From the IMG/VR virus record IMGVR_UViG_3300033145_000982, positions 1 to 45,704 of that record: DNA of 45,704 nt, one strand, 5' to 3'. The stretch is from a virus. Numbering within the stretch: the first letter of the stretch is position 1; each line of letters begins with the position of its first letter. Positions 1 to 12,700 of this stretch are shown piece by piece. The notes under the pieces are model-generated. The model was not told the origin of the DNA. It saw only the letters and a list, made by a program, of their open reading frames with translations, and ran no database searches. The translations under genes were made by a program, and so were the position numbers.

Positions 1-2
1 TA

Positions 3-695
3 ACTAAAGATGGTAAAGCTTTTCCTGATTTAGCTAAATATGATTTACCAGAAGTTTCTAGAGAAAAACTTGCTGCTTATTTAGGTACAAGTATGACAGA
101 TAGACAGATAATGGTAAGAGATAAATGGGGTAGTTCTGATTTATCAGATGCTGATGATGAAGGACAAGGTTCTGCTCTTAAAGATTTAGGATATACAGCA
201 CAAGAATTTAAGAGTGAAGTACTTAATGCTAATAAATCTGAATCAGCTATTACTACAGGTGGTATGGCACAAAATGGTCCTAAAGCAGGAATGATTGTAT
301 TAGAAGTATTAGATAAGAAGAAAGAAGGTAAAAAGAAACCTAGAAAAGTTCTCATTACAACTAATTCAGAAATGGAAGCTATTTTTAGTCCTGTTCAGAA
401 ATCATATGAAAATATTCGTAATTTTAGAACAGGTATAGTTCCAGTAGGTTTATCTATTGATGGTAGACAAGTAGGTTTAAAAAATACTCCTTATGCTGTT
501 AAAAATCCAAATAATGGTAAATGGGAATATAAGTGGACATTACATGAAGGTTATATTAATGATGATAAAAGTTTTACACCAATAAATGAGGTTTTACTTC
601 AAGATGTAGGTCGTAAACAAATCAATAGATTACAAAGATCTAATTGGATTAATTCTCAAGTAGGATATACTAAAACAGCTTCTCCAGGCTCTTAA
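3..695 (+). CDS. Virion-cluster protein, C-terminal part (start lies outside the window)
   Basis: The frame is open from position 3, so this is the C-terminal 230 residues of a longer gene cut by the window edge. An ATG at 93 is internal, and the codons before it read through without a stop. It ends with TAA ten bases before the next giant gene, in the same orientation, so the two are probably co-transcribed late genes. The visible part is hydrophilic with a Lys-rich patch (KKKEGKKKPRK). I recognise no family motif. By position it could be one of the giant proteins that precede the virion RNA polymerase gene in crAss-like phages, or a tail/ejection protein. That is inference from order only. 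Confidence 0.75.
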   Translation, partial: TKDGKAFPDLAKYDLPEVSREKLAAYLGTSMTDRQIMVRDKWGSSDLSDADDEGQGSALKDLGYTAQEFKSEVLNANKSESAITTGGMAQNGPKAGMIVLEVLDKKKEGKKKPRKVLITTNSEMEAIFSPVQKSYENIRNFRTGIVPVGLSIDGRQVGLKNTPYAVKNPNNGKWEYKWTLHEGYINDDKSFTPINEVLLQDVGRKQINRLQRSNWINSQVGYTKTASPGS

Positions 696-704
696 TATTA
701 TAAT

Positions 705-3700
705 ATGCCAAAAAGAACTATTACAGATACTGTAACAGGACAAAAGGTTCCTGTTAGAACTCAATCATCTTTATTAGATCAAGTCGTATATGGTGCTCCA
801 GATGGAGGACCATCTTTATTAGATGAAGTTGTATATGGTAGAGATATGTTTATGAATCAAGAACCTCAAGCTGCTGGAAGATTTGGTGTAGGGGAAAGTA
901 AACATGATTGGGGTATTAAATATGAAGATATAGATAATCTTGGTGATAGAAGAGCAAGAGCACAAACTGTTGGAGAACAGTTCGGTGCTTTTTTAAATCA
1001 AGCGATTATTGGTGAAATTATAGGTGGTACTATTGAAGGTACAGGTTATCTATTAGATTTATCAACCTATGGTAAATTATTAAATGGTACTGAACAAGAG
1101 TTTGGTAATTGGTTTAGTGATATAGGGAAATCTATGCGCACATGGGCTGAGGAAAAAACTCCTGTATATACTCATTCTCAACAAAATAAATTTGCTCCTA
1201 GTCATTGGTCATGGTGGATGAAAAATGGTAAATCTGTTGCTTCTACTTTATCATTAATGATACCTGCAGCTGGAGCTGTTAGAGGTGTTTCAATGATAGG
1301 TAAAGCATTAGGTTTTGCTGGTAAAATAAAACCTATGGCTAGTTGGATTGGTCGAGGTTTAAGTCAAGCTGTTGTATCACGTCATATGGAAAATATGATG
1401 GAAGCTTCTGGTGTACAAGAAGAAATGTATGATCGAGGTATAAAAAAAGGTATGTCTCATGATCAAGCAACAGAGTATGCAGCAAGAGCTGCTTCAAAAA
1501 CTTATGCATTAGATTGGGGTATGATCTTACAAGATATTCCTCAATATTTATTATTAAATAAAACATTTGGTAAAGCTACAAGTGGTTTAGCTCAGAAGTC
1601 TTTAAAAGGAGCTGCAGCTATGGGTCATAAGCTTACTCCTATTATTAAAAGTAAATCAGCTGCTATAGCTTGGGATATGATGACTGAAGGTTTTGAAGAA
1701 GGTTATCAATTTATTGCTGCTGAAGAAGCTAAATATTTATCAGATAAAATAGAAGATCCTACTAGTACTAGTTCATTTGATACTAGGTTAAATAAATATC
1801 TTAAAGATGGTGAGTTTTGGACTAATGTAGCAATGGGTGCATTAGGAGCTGGTGTTATGCAAACAGCAGGGAAAGCCATTAATGATTTAATTCAGGGTGG
1901 TGATCCTCAGGTTAAATTAGCTAAAAGTTTTACTAGTAAAGTTTCACATGCTGTACAACAAATACAATTTGCAGATATAACTGGTAAAGAATCTTTAAAA
2001 AGAGCAGCTATAACTAATCTTGAAACTGCTTTATTTGAACATGGTGCTTCTGTAGGTAGGATGGATTATGTTAAAGAATTTATCAAAAAGTCAGGTAATC
2101 CAAGTTCTGAAGATATGGTTAATTTAGGTATTGATGCAACTGAACTTGAAACATTACAATTGAATCAAAATGAAATACTTAAACATGCTGAAGCATATGA
2201 AAAATTATGGGAAAATAATTCTCGTAAATATGATGGGAAAAAAGCAACAAATGTAACTAGACAAGAGTTTCTTATTGATACTTATAATGGATATAAAAGA
2301 GAATATAAAAATAGATTATTAGAATTAGAAGATAAAATTATTAATTATGATGAATTATCTATAGAAGCAAAAGATGCTCTTTCTATTAGTTCTGAAATAT
2401 TAAGTAAAAGAAAAGCTGTTGCTTTCCAAAAGAAATTATTAGAGGATAAAGCTAATCCACAATCACCACCTCAGATTAAACAAAGAGGAAAATTAATTAA
2501 AGATACTGAAACTGCAATTACTAGATTAGAAAAAAATTTAGAAACAACATTATCTTCTAGAGATGCAGATACTGTTACAGCAGATGATGCTTTAGATATT
2601 GGTGGACCATATAATTTACTTAAAGTTAAAAACGAAAAAGATTTAACTGGTCATGCTATTCTTGAGTATGTTAAATTACAAGAAGTATTAGAATTTGCAG
2701 ATCAAACATTAAAGGCAGCACAAGATCATTTAAAAGAAGCTTTAAAAGGTAAGAAAGAACCTACTAAACCTAAACCTCAGGAAGATGATTTAAATAGAAT
2801 ACCAGTTCAAGATGATTATGTTTTATTTAAAAATAAAGATGGTATTGAACAAAGTGGAATAGTAGATTATATTGATGAAACTGGTGATTATGTTATTACA
2901 CCAACTGAAAAATTATCAGAAAGTTCAAAATTTGCTACTATACCTACAGGGGAAAATGTTATAATAAGTAAAGATAATGTTATATTAGATAGTAAACAAT
3001 ATGTTGAAGAAGATATATCTGATGATTCTACGTCATCTGACGATGTAGAAGATACTTCAGTTAAGGAAGATACATCAACATCATATCTCGATATATCATA
3101 TATGCAACGTGGTGAAGATAAAGAAGTTATATCTAGAAACATTAAATTACATGATTTTTTAGTTAATCCTAAAAGTTCATTTGAAGGTATTACAGCTGAA
3201 ATGTTTATTGATACTACTTCAGAAGATGGTTTAAAATATTTTAAAAAGGCAGGATTCAAACCAATAGAAATACGTAAGATAACTGATGGTAATTTAACAC
3301 AAAATGATATTGATGAATTTTTTGCTAGAGTTGATATAGATCAAATTCCTATTGGTATAGAATTATATAAAGATGGTAAAGTAATGTTTACTGGTGGTTT
3401 ATATTATCATCAACCTTTCTTTAGAGGAATGGAAGTTCCAGCTTATATTGAAAATCAAGGAGCAGATGTAAAGAATAAGTATATTGACAATCGTAGACAA
3501 GATATCAAAAAGAATAGAAGTAGAATTTTAAATTCTTTACTTAAAGGTGAAGAAGTATATTCTGATAATCTTAAACGTACTAATGGTCGTTATAATACTA
3601 GTGAAAGTAGAGGTACTGTTTTAGATAGGCATGGTTTATCTGTTAATGAAGTTGAAATAGGTGTGTCTAGAAAAAGAGGTAAAGTACATACTTCTAATGG

Positions 3701-6700
3701 TAGTACTATACCTGGATTATTTTCTAAAACACCAGGTACTCCTTATGTACCTACTAAGAAAACTATTAATGGTAAGAAGATTTGGGCAAAAGTTAATCCT
3801 ACTAAACTTACTAAAGAACATGCTGATATATTATGGGATGCTATTATTACAATGTATCAAAAAGGTAATGGTCGTTTAAGTCCATTTCCTGACGATCGTG
3901 TTGAAAATTTAACTGTAAGAGAAGTTATTCATATGCTTGCTTTGTTTGGTCAACTTAAAACAGATATTGATCATCCAGATTTTCGAGGTGAGAAGTCAGA
4001 ACATTTACGTAAAAAAACATTATTTGTTAATAGTGCTCGTATGTTAACATTTGGTACTACTATTGTTGATATACATGAAGATAATATAGTTATTGCTAAA
4101 GCTAATAAAGCTAAATTTATAAATTGGGCAATGGAGAATAAGAATTATTCTATATCTATTGGTATTAAATCAATGGGTTTTGAATTAAATTCAGAATTCA
4201 AACGTTCATTTAAAATTGGTTCATGGGTAAATAAACCTATTGATGGTAATTATTTAACACCTGCTCAAATATTAGCAACTGTTCCAGTTGATGGTGATAA
4301 AAAGTTTGCATTAGAATCTGATTTACAAGAATATAAAGATACTGGTTCAGCATTTATAAATCCTAATTTATTACTTGGGGATAGTTCAGCAGATATTAAA
4401 TTTCGTAAAAAATCTGTAAGAAAAGTAATTACTCCTAAAAAAGTAGCTCAGAAAAAAGCAACTGAAAAAAATGTTAGAAAACTTAAAAAGAATAATAAGT
4501 TAGATAGTCAACACGAATTACAAAATTTACCAGTTGGTGCTATATTATATTATATTATGCCAAAAGTAGTAGATGGTGTAATTAGTGAAACTATAAAAGA
4601 ACGTATTAATGTTGGTTATGTAGAATATTTTAAAGGTGAAAATTTAGGTAGAGTATTAAATTTAGAAGCTCTTAAACCTACTAAAGCATATGATATATGG
4701 CATTGGCTTTCACTTGATGATGAACGCAATTTCAAGGGTACAAAAGATCAACACTCCCAAGCAGATTTACTTATTTCTTATTTTAAAAGTAGACCTCATA
4801 TCGATCAGATGCTTATCGATTTATCAAATACAGCGGAAAATAAGGTTCAAGTTGAGCCAATACCAACTAAAAAAGAAATTCCTAAAGAAGATAAAGAATC
4901 AGATAAATTAGAAGATGTATTTGATTGGGAAACTCCTATGTTAATAGATGAGGGAAATCCTATTAAAACTTCAATTGATTTAGAAAAAGAAAGGAAATGG
5001 TTCTTTAAGAGATTTGGTAATCAGAAAGTTACTGAAGTAAATAAATTAATAAAACTTCTTAGTGATGGTCGTTTAGCATATTCTACTTTTACTTCTGATG
5101 GTATATTTATATTTAAAGGTGCTCCAGAAGGTGCTTTATATCATGAAGCATTTCATCGTGTATTATTAGGTTATTTGTCTCCTGAAGATAGAATAAGAAT
5201 ATACAAAATTGCTCGTAAACAATTTGATAAACCTAATGCTACTGAAAGTGAACTTAGTGAATTGTTAGCAGAAGATTTTAGATTGTATAGAATTAATGGA
5301 ACTAAACCTAAAAGTAGAACTATAGGTGAATTCTTTAAAGATTTATTAGATTTTATAATTACTTTCTTTACTGGACATAGTAGAATTACTTATTTTGAAT
5401 TAAATAGATTATATGATTCTATAGACAGAGGTAAATATAGACATGCTGATCTTTTAAAAATTAATGCTGAAAAGTTAAAAGGCATGCAAGTTCCAATGTC
5501 TGTAGATATTAACAGGAAAACTATTAATTCTATTGGTACTTATAGAGAGTTAGATAAGATAGTTAAATTTCTTACAGCAATATTAATTACAACTAATGAA
5601 ATAGATAATCTTAATGATATCAAAGATATTAAGATGTCTAAAATGTTTAGCAAAGTTGAAAGTATAATAAAGAGATTAGAAAATATAATAATTCAAGATA
5701 ATGATACTGAGGATAATATACAGATTTCCAGAAATATGCTTAGTATACTTAAAATTGTTATATCAGATGAATTTAGTGAATTGTTTATAGATAAAATAGC
5801 AACTAATCTTAATGCTCTTAATATTAGGCGTGTTAAAAATGAGGATAGTGAACTTGAAGGTTTAATAGATAATGATTATAAACAACTTTATGATAGAGCA
5901 TCTTATGAAATTAATTCAAAAGATAATATATTAGCTAGTGTTAAATTCTTAATTGCTACATTACCTAAAGATGGTAAATTAGATCCAAATATAGGTATAC
6001 CTGAATTTGTTGATTTTAATGAAATGTGGAATTCTATTATGTATAGATTACATGATATAAGTAGTGTAGAAGAAATGATGAATATTCTTAGAGAAAATTC
6101 AGATCAATATTCATATGCATCATTAATAAAGAAATTAGAAGCAGATAAAAGTGGTTTTAAAAAACAGCAATTACGTGCTGCTGTAGAAAAACATAGACAT
6201 AATTTTATTAATTTTTTAGTTAAATTAGGTAAAAAAGGTATACCAACTATTGAAATAACTAATGCTGATGTACAAAGTGCTGCAACATTATCTATAAAAG
6301 ATTGGAATTTAGCGTTTTATACTTCTAAATTATTAAATATAAGTTACGAAAGAGTTATTATAAATAAGGATGAAATAGAAAAAGTAATTAAAGAATATGA
6401 AACATTAGTTAGAAATGTTAATAGAGAATATAAGAATACTAATGCTTTTAAAGATAGTGTAAAAGTAATTAATGATTTTACTGAATTACTTAATAAGGTA
6501 GGTATTATGGTAGATGAATTGTCTGTTAAGGAATTAGTAAAGAATAGAGATGAAAATAGAGATACTGCTTTATTTGAAATAATTAATAATGATTTTGATC
6601 ATATTTTTAATAAAATAAAAAATATTACAGAAGAAGATTATACTAAAGTATTTTTTGATGAACAGAATATTAGGAAATTAGCAGAAGCATATGTTAATAC

Positions 6701-9700
6701 TCATCCTGAAAAAATTAGTGATATTATATTAGGACCTAGTAATAATCAATATTATGTATATTCTCAAAATAGTCATGTATCTGATATGGTACGTAAATTT
6801 AAAAAAGATTCAGCTTATTTAGAAGAACATTTAAAAAAAATATATAATGATAACTCTTATTTTGGACAACAAATATTAGAAGATGACAAAGTTAGAGAAG
6901 GTTTAGAGGTACTTACTTTTGCTATGTTTGGTAGAAGTAATGATCCTGGTAATAATTATTTAGATATTAATCCAATAGAAGATTATTTATTTAAATTTGT
7001 TGCTATGAAAAATAATTTAATTCCTTTTCCAACAATGGCAGATAGGAAAACATATTATTTATTAAAAGGTTTAAAAGCATTTGATTTTAAATATGAAATA
7101 CAAGAAGATAAAACAGTCAGAACTCCTCAAGCTGCAATAGATATATTACTTGGTTATGCTAAATCTGAAAGAAATCGTATAATAAGGGCTATTAAAGTTA
7201 GAGATGAATATAATGAAGCTAAAGAGTTAGGAGATAAAGCACGTATTGAACAATTAGAACGAAATCTAGTAGAAGGATATCATTTTGCTAATATAGATAA
7301 TAAAAAAGTACTAGAAAAAGGTACTGCTTATGAATATCATATTTTTCCATCTTTTAATCGTGAAGGATTTAATTTCGAATTAGAAGCCAGAGATGAAATA
7401 AAAAGAAATATTAGAGATAATGTTAAAGCAGAATTAGATTATGCTGAAAATTTAGGTTTAATAGTTGGTTTTCCAGATATAATAAATAAAAATAAAATAA
7501 ATTATAGTAATTTATTATTAGATAAGGATATTATAGCACAAGGTACAAAAGATTTTGGTAGTGAAAATATGTCTATTAAAAATGCTTTAGCATCATATTT
7601 TGTTAATACTGTTATTGCTAATGCAGAAACTCAGAAATTATTTTTAGGTGATCCTGCATTCTTTAAATTAGATAAAGATACTAAACGTGTAATTGAAGAT
7701 AATGTTAAACGATCTATTGTACTTAGTTCTACTGGTGATAATTTTGCTGAAACAGTAAGTGAATATGATTTAAATAATTCTACTTTTAATATATCTAATA
7801 TAAATACTCAAAAATTTCCATCTATATATTATAATAATTTAGAGAAATGGCATACTGATATTCATTTTAATAGATTAAAGAAAGATGATCCTACTATATC
7901 AGATGCAGTTGCTATAAAGAAAGCTAAGGAAATTACATTTGATACTTTAAAAGCTTATAGAGCTATGGACCCAACTGATGGTCAGGCTTGGATAACTCCT
8001 GAAATGTATAGATCTTTATCTATTCGTTTAGGTGAATGGTCAAATGATAAAGATATTGCTTTTAATTTATTACAAGAAGATAGAAAATTAACAATTGAAG
8101 AAGAAAAAATAGTATTAGATATTACATTTCAACCATTAAAACTTGTATATTTTTCATTAATACATGATGGTGATTTAGCTATTCCTACTTATCATAAAGC
8201 TTCTTTTGCTACTATATTTAGACAAATGTCTAAAGGTAAATATGGCAATCATCAAATATCTGAAGTATTAGATAGAATGGAACGTAAAGGAAAGTACTCT
8301 AATTCCACAGAAAAAGTGGATATGTTAGTTATGGATAGTGCAACTAAAGAAGGTATTAAAAAGAAAAGTAATTTATTTGATGATAATGTTGAACAATTAG
8401 CAGATCTAAATAATTTAACAGTATATAAACAACCATTCTCAGGACTTAGACGACAGTTAATAACAGATACTCATGATGTTGAAAGAACTAAAACAGGTAC
8501 TCAATTTCTTAAAATAGCATTGGCTAATTTACATTTAGATGATGCTGTTTATACTTTTAATGGTGAAAAAGTAAATGGTCGTAATATTAGAGATAAAGCT
8601 TTTAAAGCTTTAAATAATTTAAGTAATAGGGGTAGAAAGGAACTTGAAACACGATTAGGTTTTAAAAATGGTAGAGTTGATAAATCAAAATTAATTAATT
8701 TATTACGTGAAGATGCTAAAGAATCAAATTCATCAGAAGATTTAATTGATGCTTTATCAATGGACTTTGAAAATATTGAAGATTTATTTCTTGAATTAGA
8801 TTCATTAACTGATCGTAAATGGATACAACGTAGACTTATATCTTTAATTAGTAAATATACAATAGATGTTAAATTACCAGGTAATCAATTAATTCAATTT
8901 TCTAACGCTGGTATTAGAAGTATAAATAAAGAATATAATCTTGAAGAAAAATTAGAAGGTAAAGATAAACATATAGATTGGATTAAGAATGCTACAGATG
9001 ATCTCAATTTTATGACATTAGAGAATGGTGAAGTTATTCCAATGGGATGTATTATATCAATTAATTTATTTAAACACATTATACCTAATTATGATGATAT
9101 TAGTTATGCTGCTAAACTTAAATATTTGGAACAAAATCCAGATTTATTAGGATATCGTATACCAACACAGGGGCAGAACTCATTGTTTATGCTTAGAGTA
9201 ATGGCTGTATATCCTGAAACTATTGGAGATACTATTACATTACCATCTGAATTTACTGCTCTTACTGGATCTGACTTTGATATAGATAAAGCGTATGTAG
9301 TACGTTATAATTATTATAAGAGTGGTGGTAGATTAGAAAAAATTAAATTTATAGATGGTGATACTAATGATGAAGAAGTTCTTAAAACAATATATAAAAG
9401 TTCATATGGTAAACTATTAAATACACTTAAATGGTTAGAAAATAAAAAAGATGGATATGTATTTAGTGCAAGTGAAATGACTAATATTATGCACTATATA
9501 GATTTAACTGATAGTATTACATTAGAAGAACTTTTTATAAAGATGCGTACAAAAGGTAAATATGATCTTGAAGCGTATCAAGAAATTAAAGATATAGTAG
9601 ATAATATTCCAACAGAAGAAGAGTTTATTGAAAAAAACAAAGGTAAAGATATATATGAAATAAATTCTCGTAAAGCTGTAGAAAATAGATTAATAGATTC

Positions 9701-12700
9701 ATTCTTTGCAGTTATGAAAAGTGAAACTCATTTTACTTCTACTTCTGCTCCTTTAGGTAGTCTTACAGATAAACTTAAAAAAAGAGCTAAAAAAATACGT
9801 GAAAGTATTGAAAAAGATAGACCTAATATGTATTATTTATCACCTAGATTTAACGAACGAATTAAATCAACTTATAATGGTGGTAAAGCAGGTATTGGTC
9901 CATTTGCTTTAAATAATGTACATCATGTACTTGCTCAATTAGCAGAACTTGAAATGAAAGGTTCATTTGGTGAGGTAATGCATCGTGGTACAGAAGGTAG
10001 GAACATTAGTTTAAAAGAATATCGTGGTAAAGATGGTGTTGAAATATCAAATTGGTTATCTGCTCTTATTGATGCACATGTAGATATAGCAAAGGATCCA
10101 TATATTATGGATTTAAATGTTAACGCTTATACTTATAATGTAACAGCTTTATTAATACGTGGTGGTGCTGGTGAAATAACATTTGATTTCTTATCACAAC
10201 CAATACTTATAGAGTTAGCTAATGAAACTTTATTAAGTAATCTTAATAATACATTACAGAAAAGATTTAAAATTCCAACTGGTGAAGAGGATGCTGATGG
10301 GGATAGAGTAACTAAGCAAGTAGATGCTAATACATATGTAATGAATAAGTGGAGATCTGTACTTACAACACAAGAACTTAAAGATCTTGATAAGGTGCCA
10401 CTTACTAGTATTTTTGATCAATTAAATGATACTGATTTAACTAATACTGATATGTTAGATAAAGATTTTGTTAAACGTCAGTTATTAGTAGCTAAAGCAT
10501 TTGAGGAACTAAAACAAATGGGTGATAAACTCAATAATTTAGTTCAAGCTTCTCAGGTAGATACAAAGAAATTTGGTACTAATATTACAGAGTTAAGAGT
10601 ATTCCTTAATAAAATTAAAATAGCACTTAATGATAATGCTTTTATTAATTTAGAAAATATATTACCATATGATGAAGTTACTGGTAAATCTATACTAAAT
10701 GAAAATGCTAATTTTCTTGGTACATATATTGTTAATGGTATTAATTTTTCATTAGATGTATTAGGTGAATTTAGTATATATGGTACTCCTGTTTTTGAAG
10801 AAATGTTTAATCAAATTACTAAAGTAACTGGTAATCAATATACAACAGATCCTAAATTTGTTAATTTGTTATCTGATGAAATATTTGCAACTATAGTTTC
10901 TAAATTTTTTACTGATAATAAATATGTTGGTATGAACTCTGGACATTTACAAACGTTATTAAATGTTACAGGTAAGAAACTTAGTAATATTAGGAGAAAT
11001 GATAATGGGATATACGATGATTTAAAAGAGAATGCTATCATTCAATATTTACATTTAGCAGCAGCTGATAATGAAAGTTTATTAAAAGGAACAGTACCTA
11101 TGTTTGTTATGGTTCCTATAAAATCTATCAAAGATAAATTGGATAAAGATGTTATGATTAATTCTTTTAAAGAGTTATTTAGTCATAAACGTAAAGAAGT
11201 TAGAGATTTAGCAAGACAATTATTTTTTTATTCTTTCTTTACTTCTGGTTTTAGGTCAAGAATATATGGTTTTAATAATATTATACCCAATGATGTATAT
11301 AAGAGTATTGAGATAAAAAATCCTGATAATAGGGAACAAATGATACCTATTAGTTATAATGACATGATTAAAGAAATACTTGTTGAAACTAAAAACAAAG
11401 AGAATATTTTTTCGTATATAAATATGATAGATGAAGTGTTAATTAATAATCATGATAATAATAATTTGATTAAACTTATTAATAGTAGAAATATAGATTC
11501 TTATATAGAAACTTATAAAGGTAAGAAATATGATCGTCCAATAGGGGTGGTATTAACTAATGATCATGCTAAATATACTTATTTAGGTCATAATGTTAAT
11601 GGTGATCCTATACATAGACCATTAATTAAAATTGAAGATTCTCAATTAGGTCATATTATACTTAGATATATAGGTACTATGAATGGTAAACCAGTATATG
11701 TTACTCAAAATATGCGTAGTTATAGTTCAAAAGGTTTTGTTGTTAAAGAGTATAATATGGATAAAAGTATTATACCTGAATATAATGAATTGATGGTTAT
11801 TAAACCTTCAATGGAAGAAGAGTTTCTTAGTGATATAAATGAAACTAGTGATGATATATATATTTATTCTACTGATAGATATGTACTTACTGAACAACCA
11901 GATGTTATATTAGAAGGTAATGTGGTTGAACCTAATAGAATTCCTTCAAAAAATCATGCTATGTCATATGATATGCCAACTGATCAAAATCTTGAAGAAG
12001 TAGATACTACTACATTAGCTTTAGTAGAAGAAGGTAAAAGGACAGCTACAACACGTAGTTTTCCATTAGGTGAAATAGGAGATATAATTACTTTTGAAGG
12101 TAGAGAGCAACAATATATTATACAAGAAATAGAAGAGTTAACAGAGGATAATGTTAAAGATGAAGAATGGATTAAAGATTGGAGTGAAAAAGAACGATGG
12201 ACTCCTGAACATTTTAAAAATGTTTTAGGTGGTAAAACTGTTCATATTGGTTCTTGGCAAACTACTTTTGCAAAGGTTGATTCTATTAAGTCAAAATCTA
12301 AATCAAAGGTACTTAAATTAGCTAGTACTTTGTCTACTACAGATCAACCATTAACTATATATGTAGATGGTTCAGATGCTAATAAACAATCTAAAGATAA
12401 CATAATTGGTTATGGTGCTCAATTTAGTTATAATGGTAAGACATATGGTCTCTCTGGAACTAAAATGGACGTAGATGCTATTTTAAGCCAGTTTAAGGAC
12501 ATGAAGGTATCTAACCCTACTATGGAGATGCTTGGACTCTTAGAGGTCCTAAAACGCTTTAAAAACACTTCAGAACACTTATTGATTAGGCAAGACTATT
12601 CTGGTGCTGTTAATTATCCAGGTCTTTGGGAACATTCTATGGGTAGTGAACAACGTGCTGATAAACCTTGGACACCTAAAGAACCATATATAAAATATAT

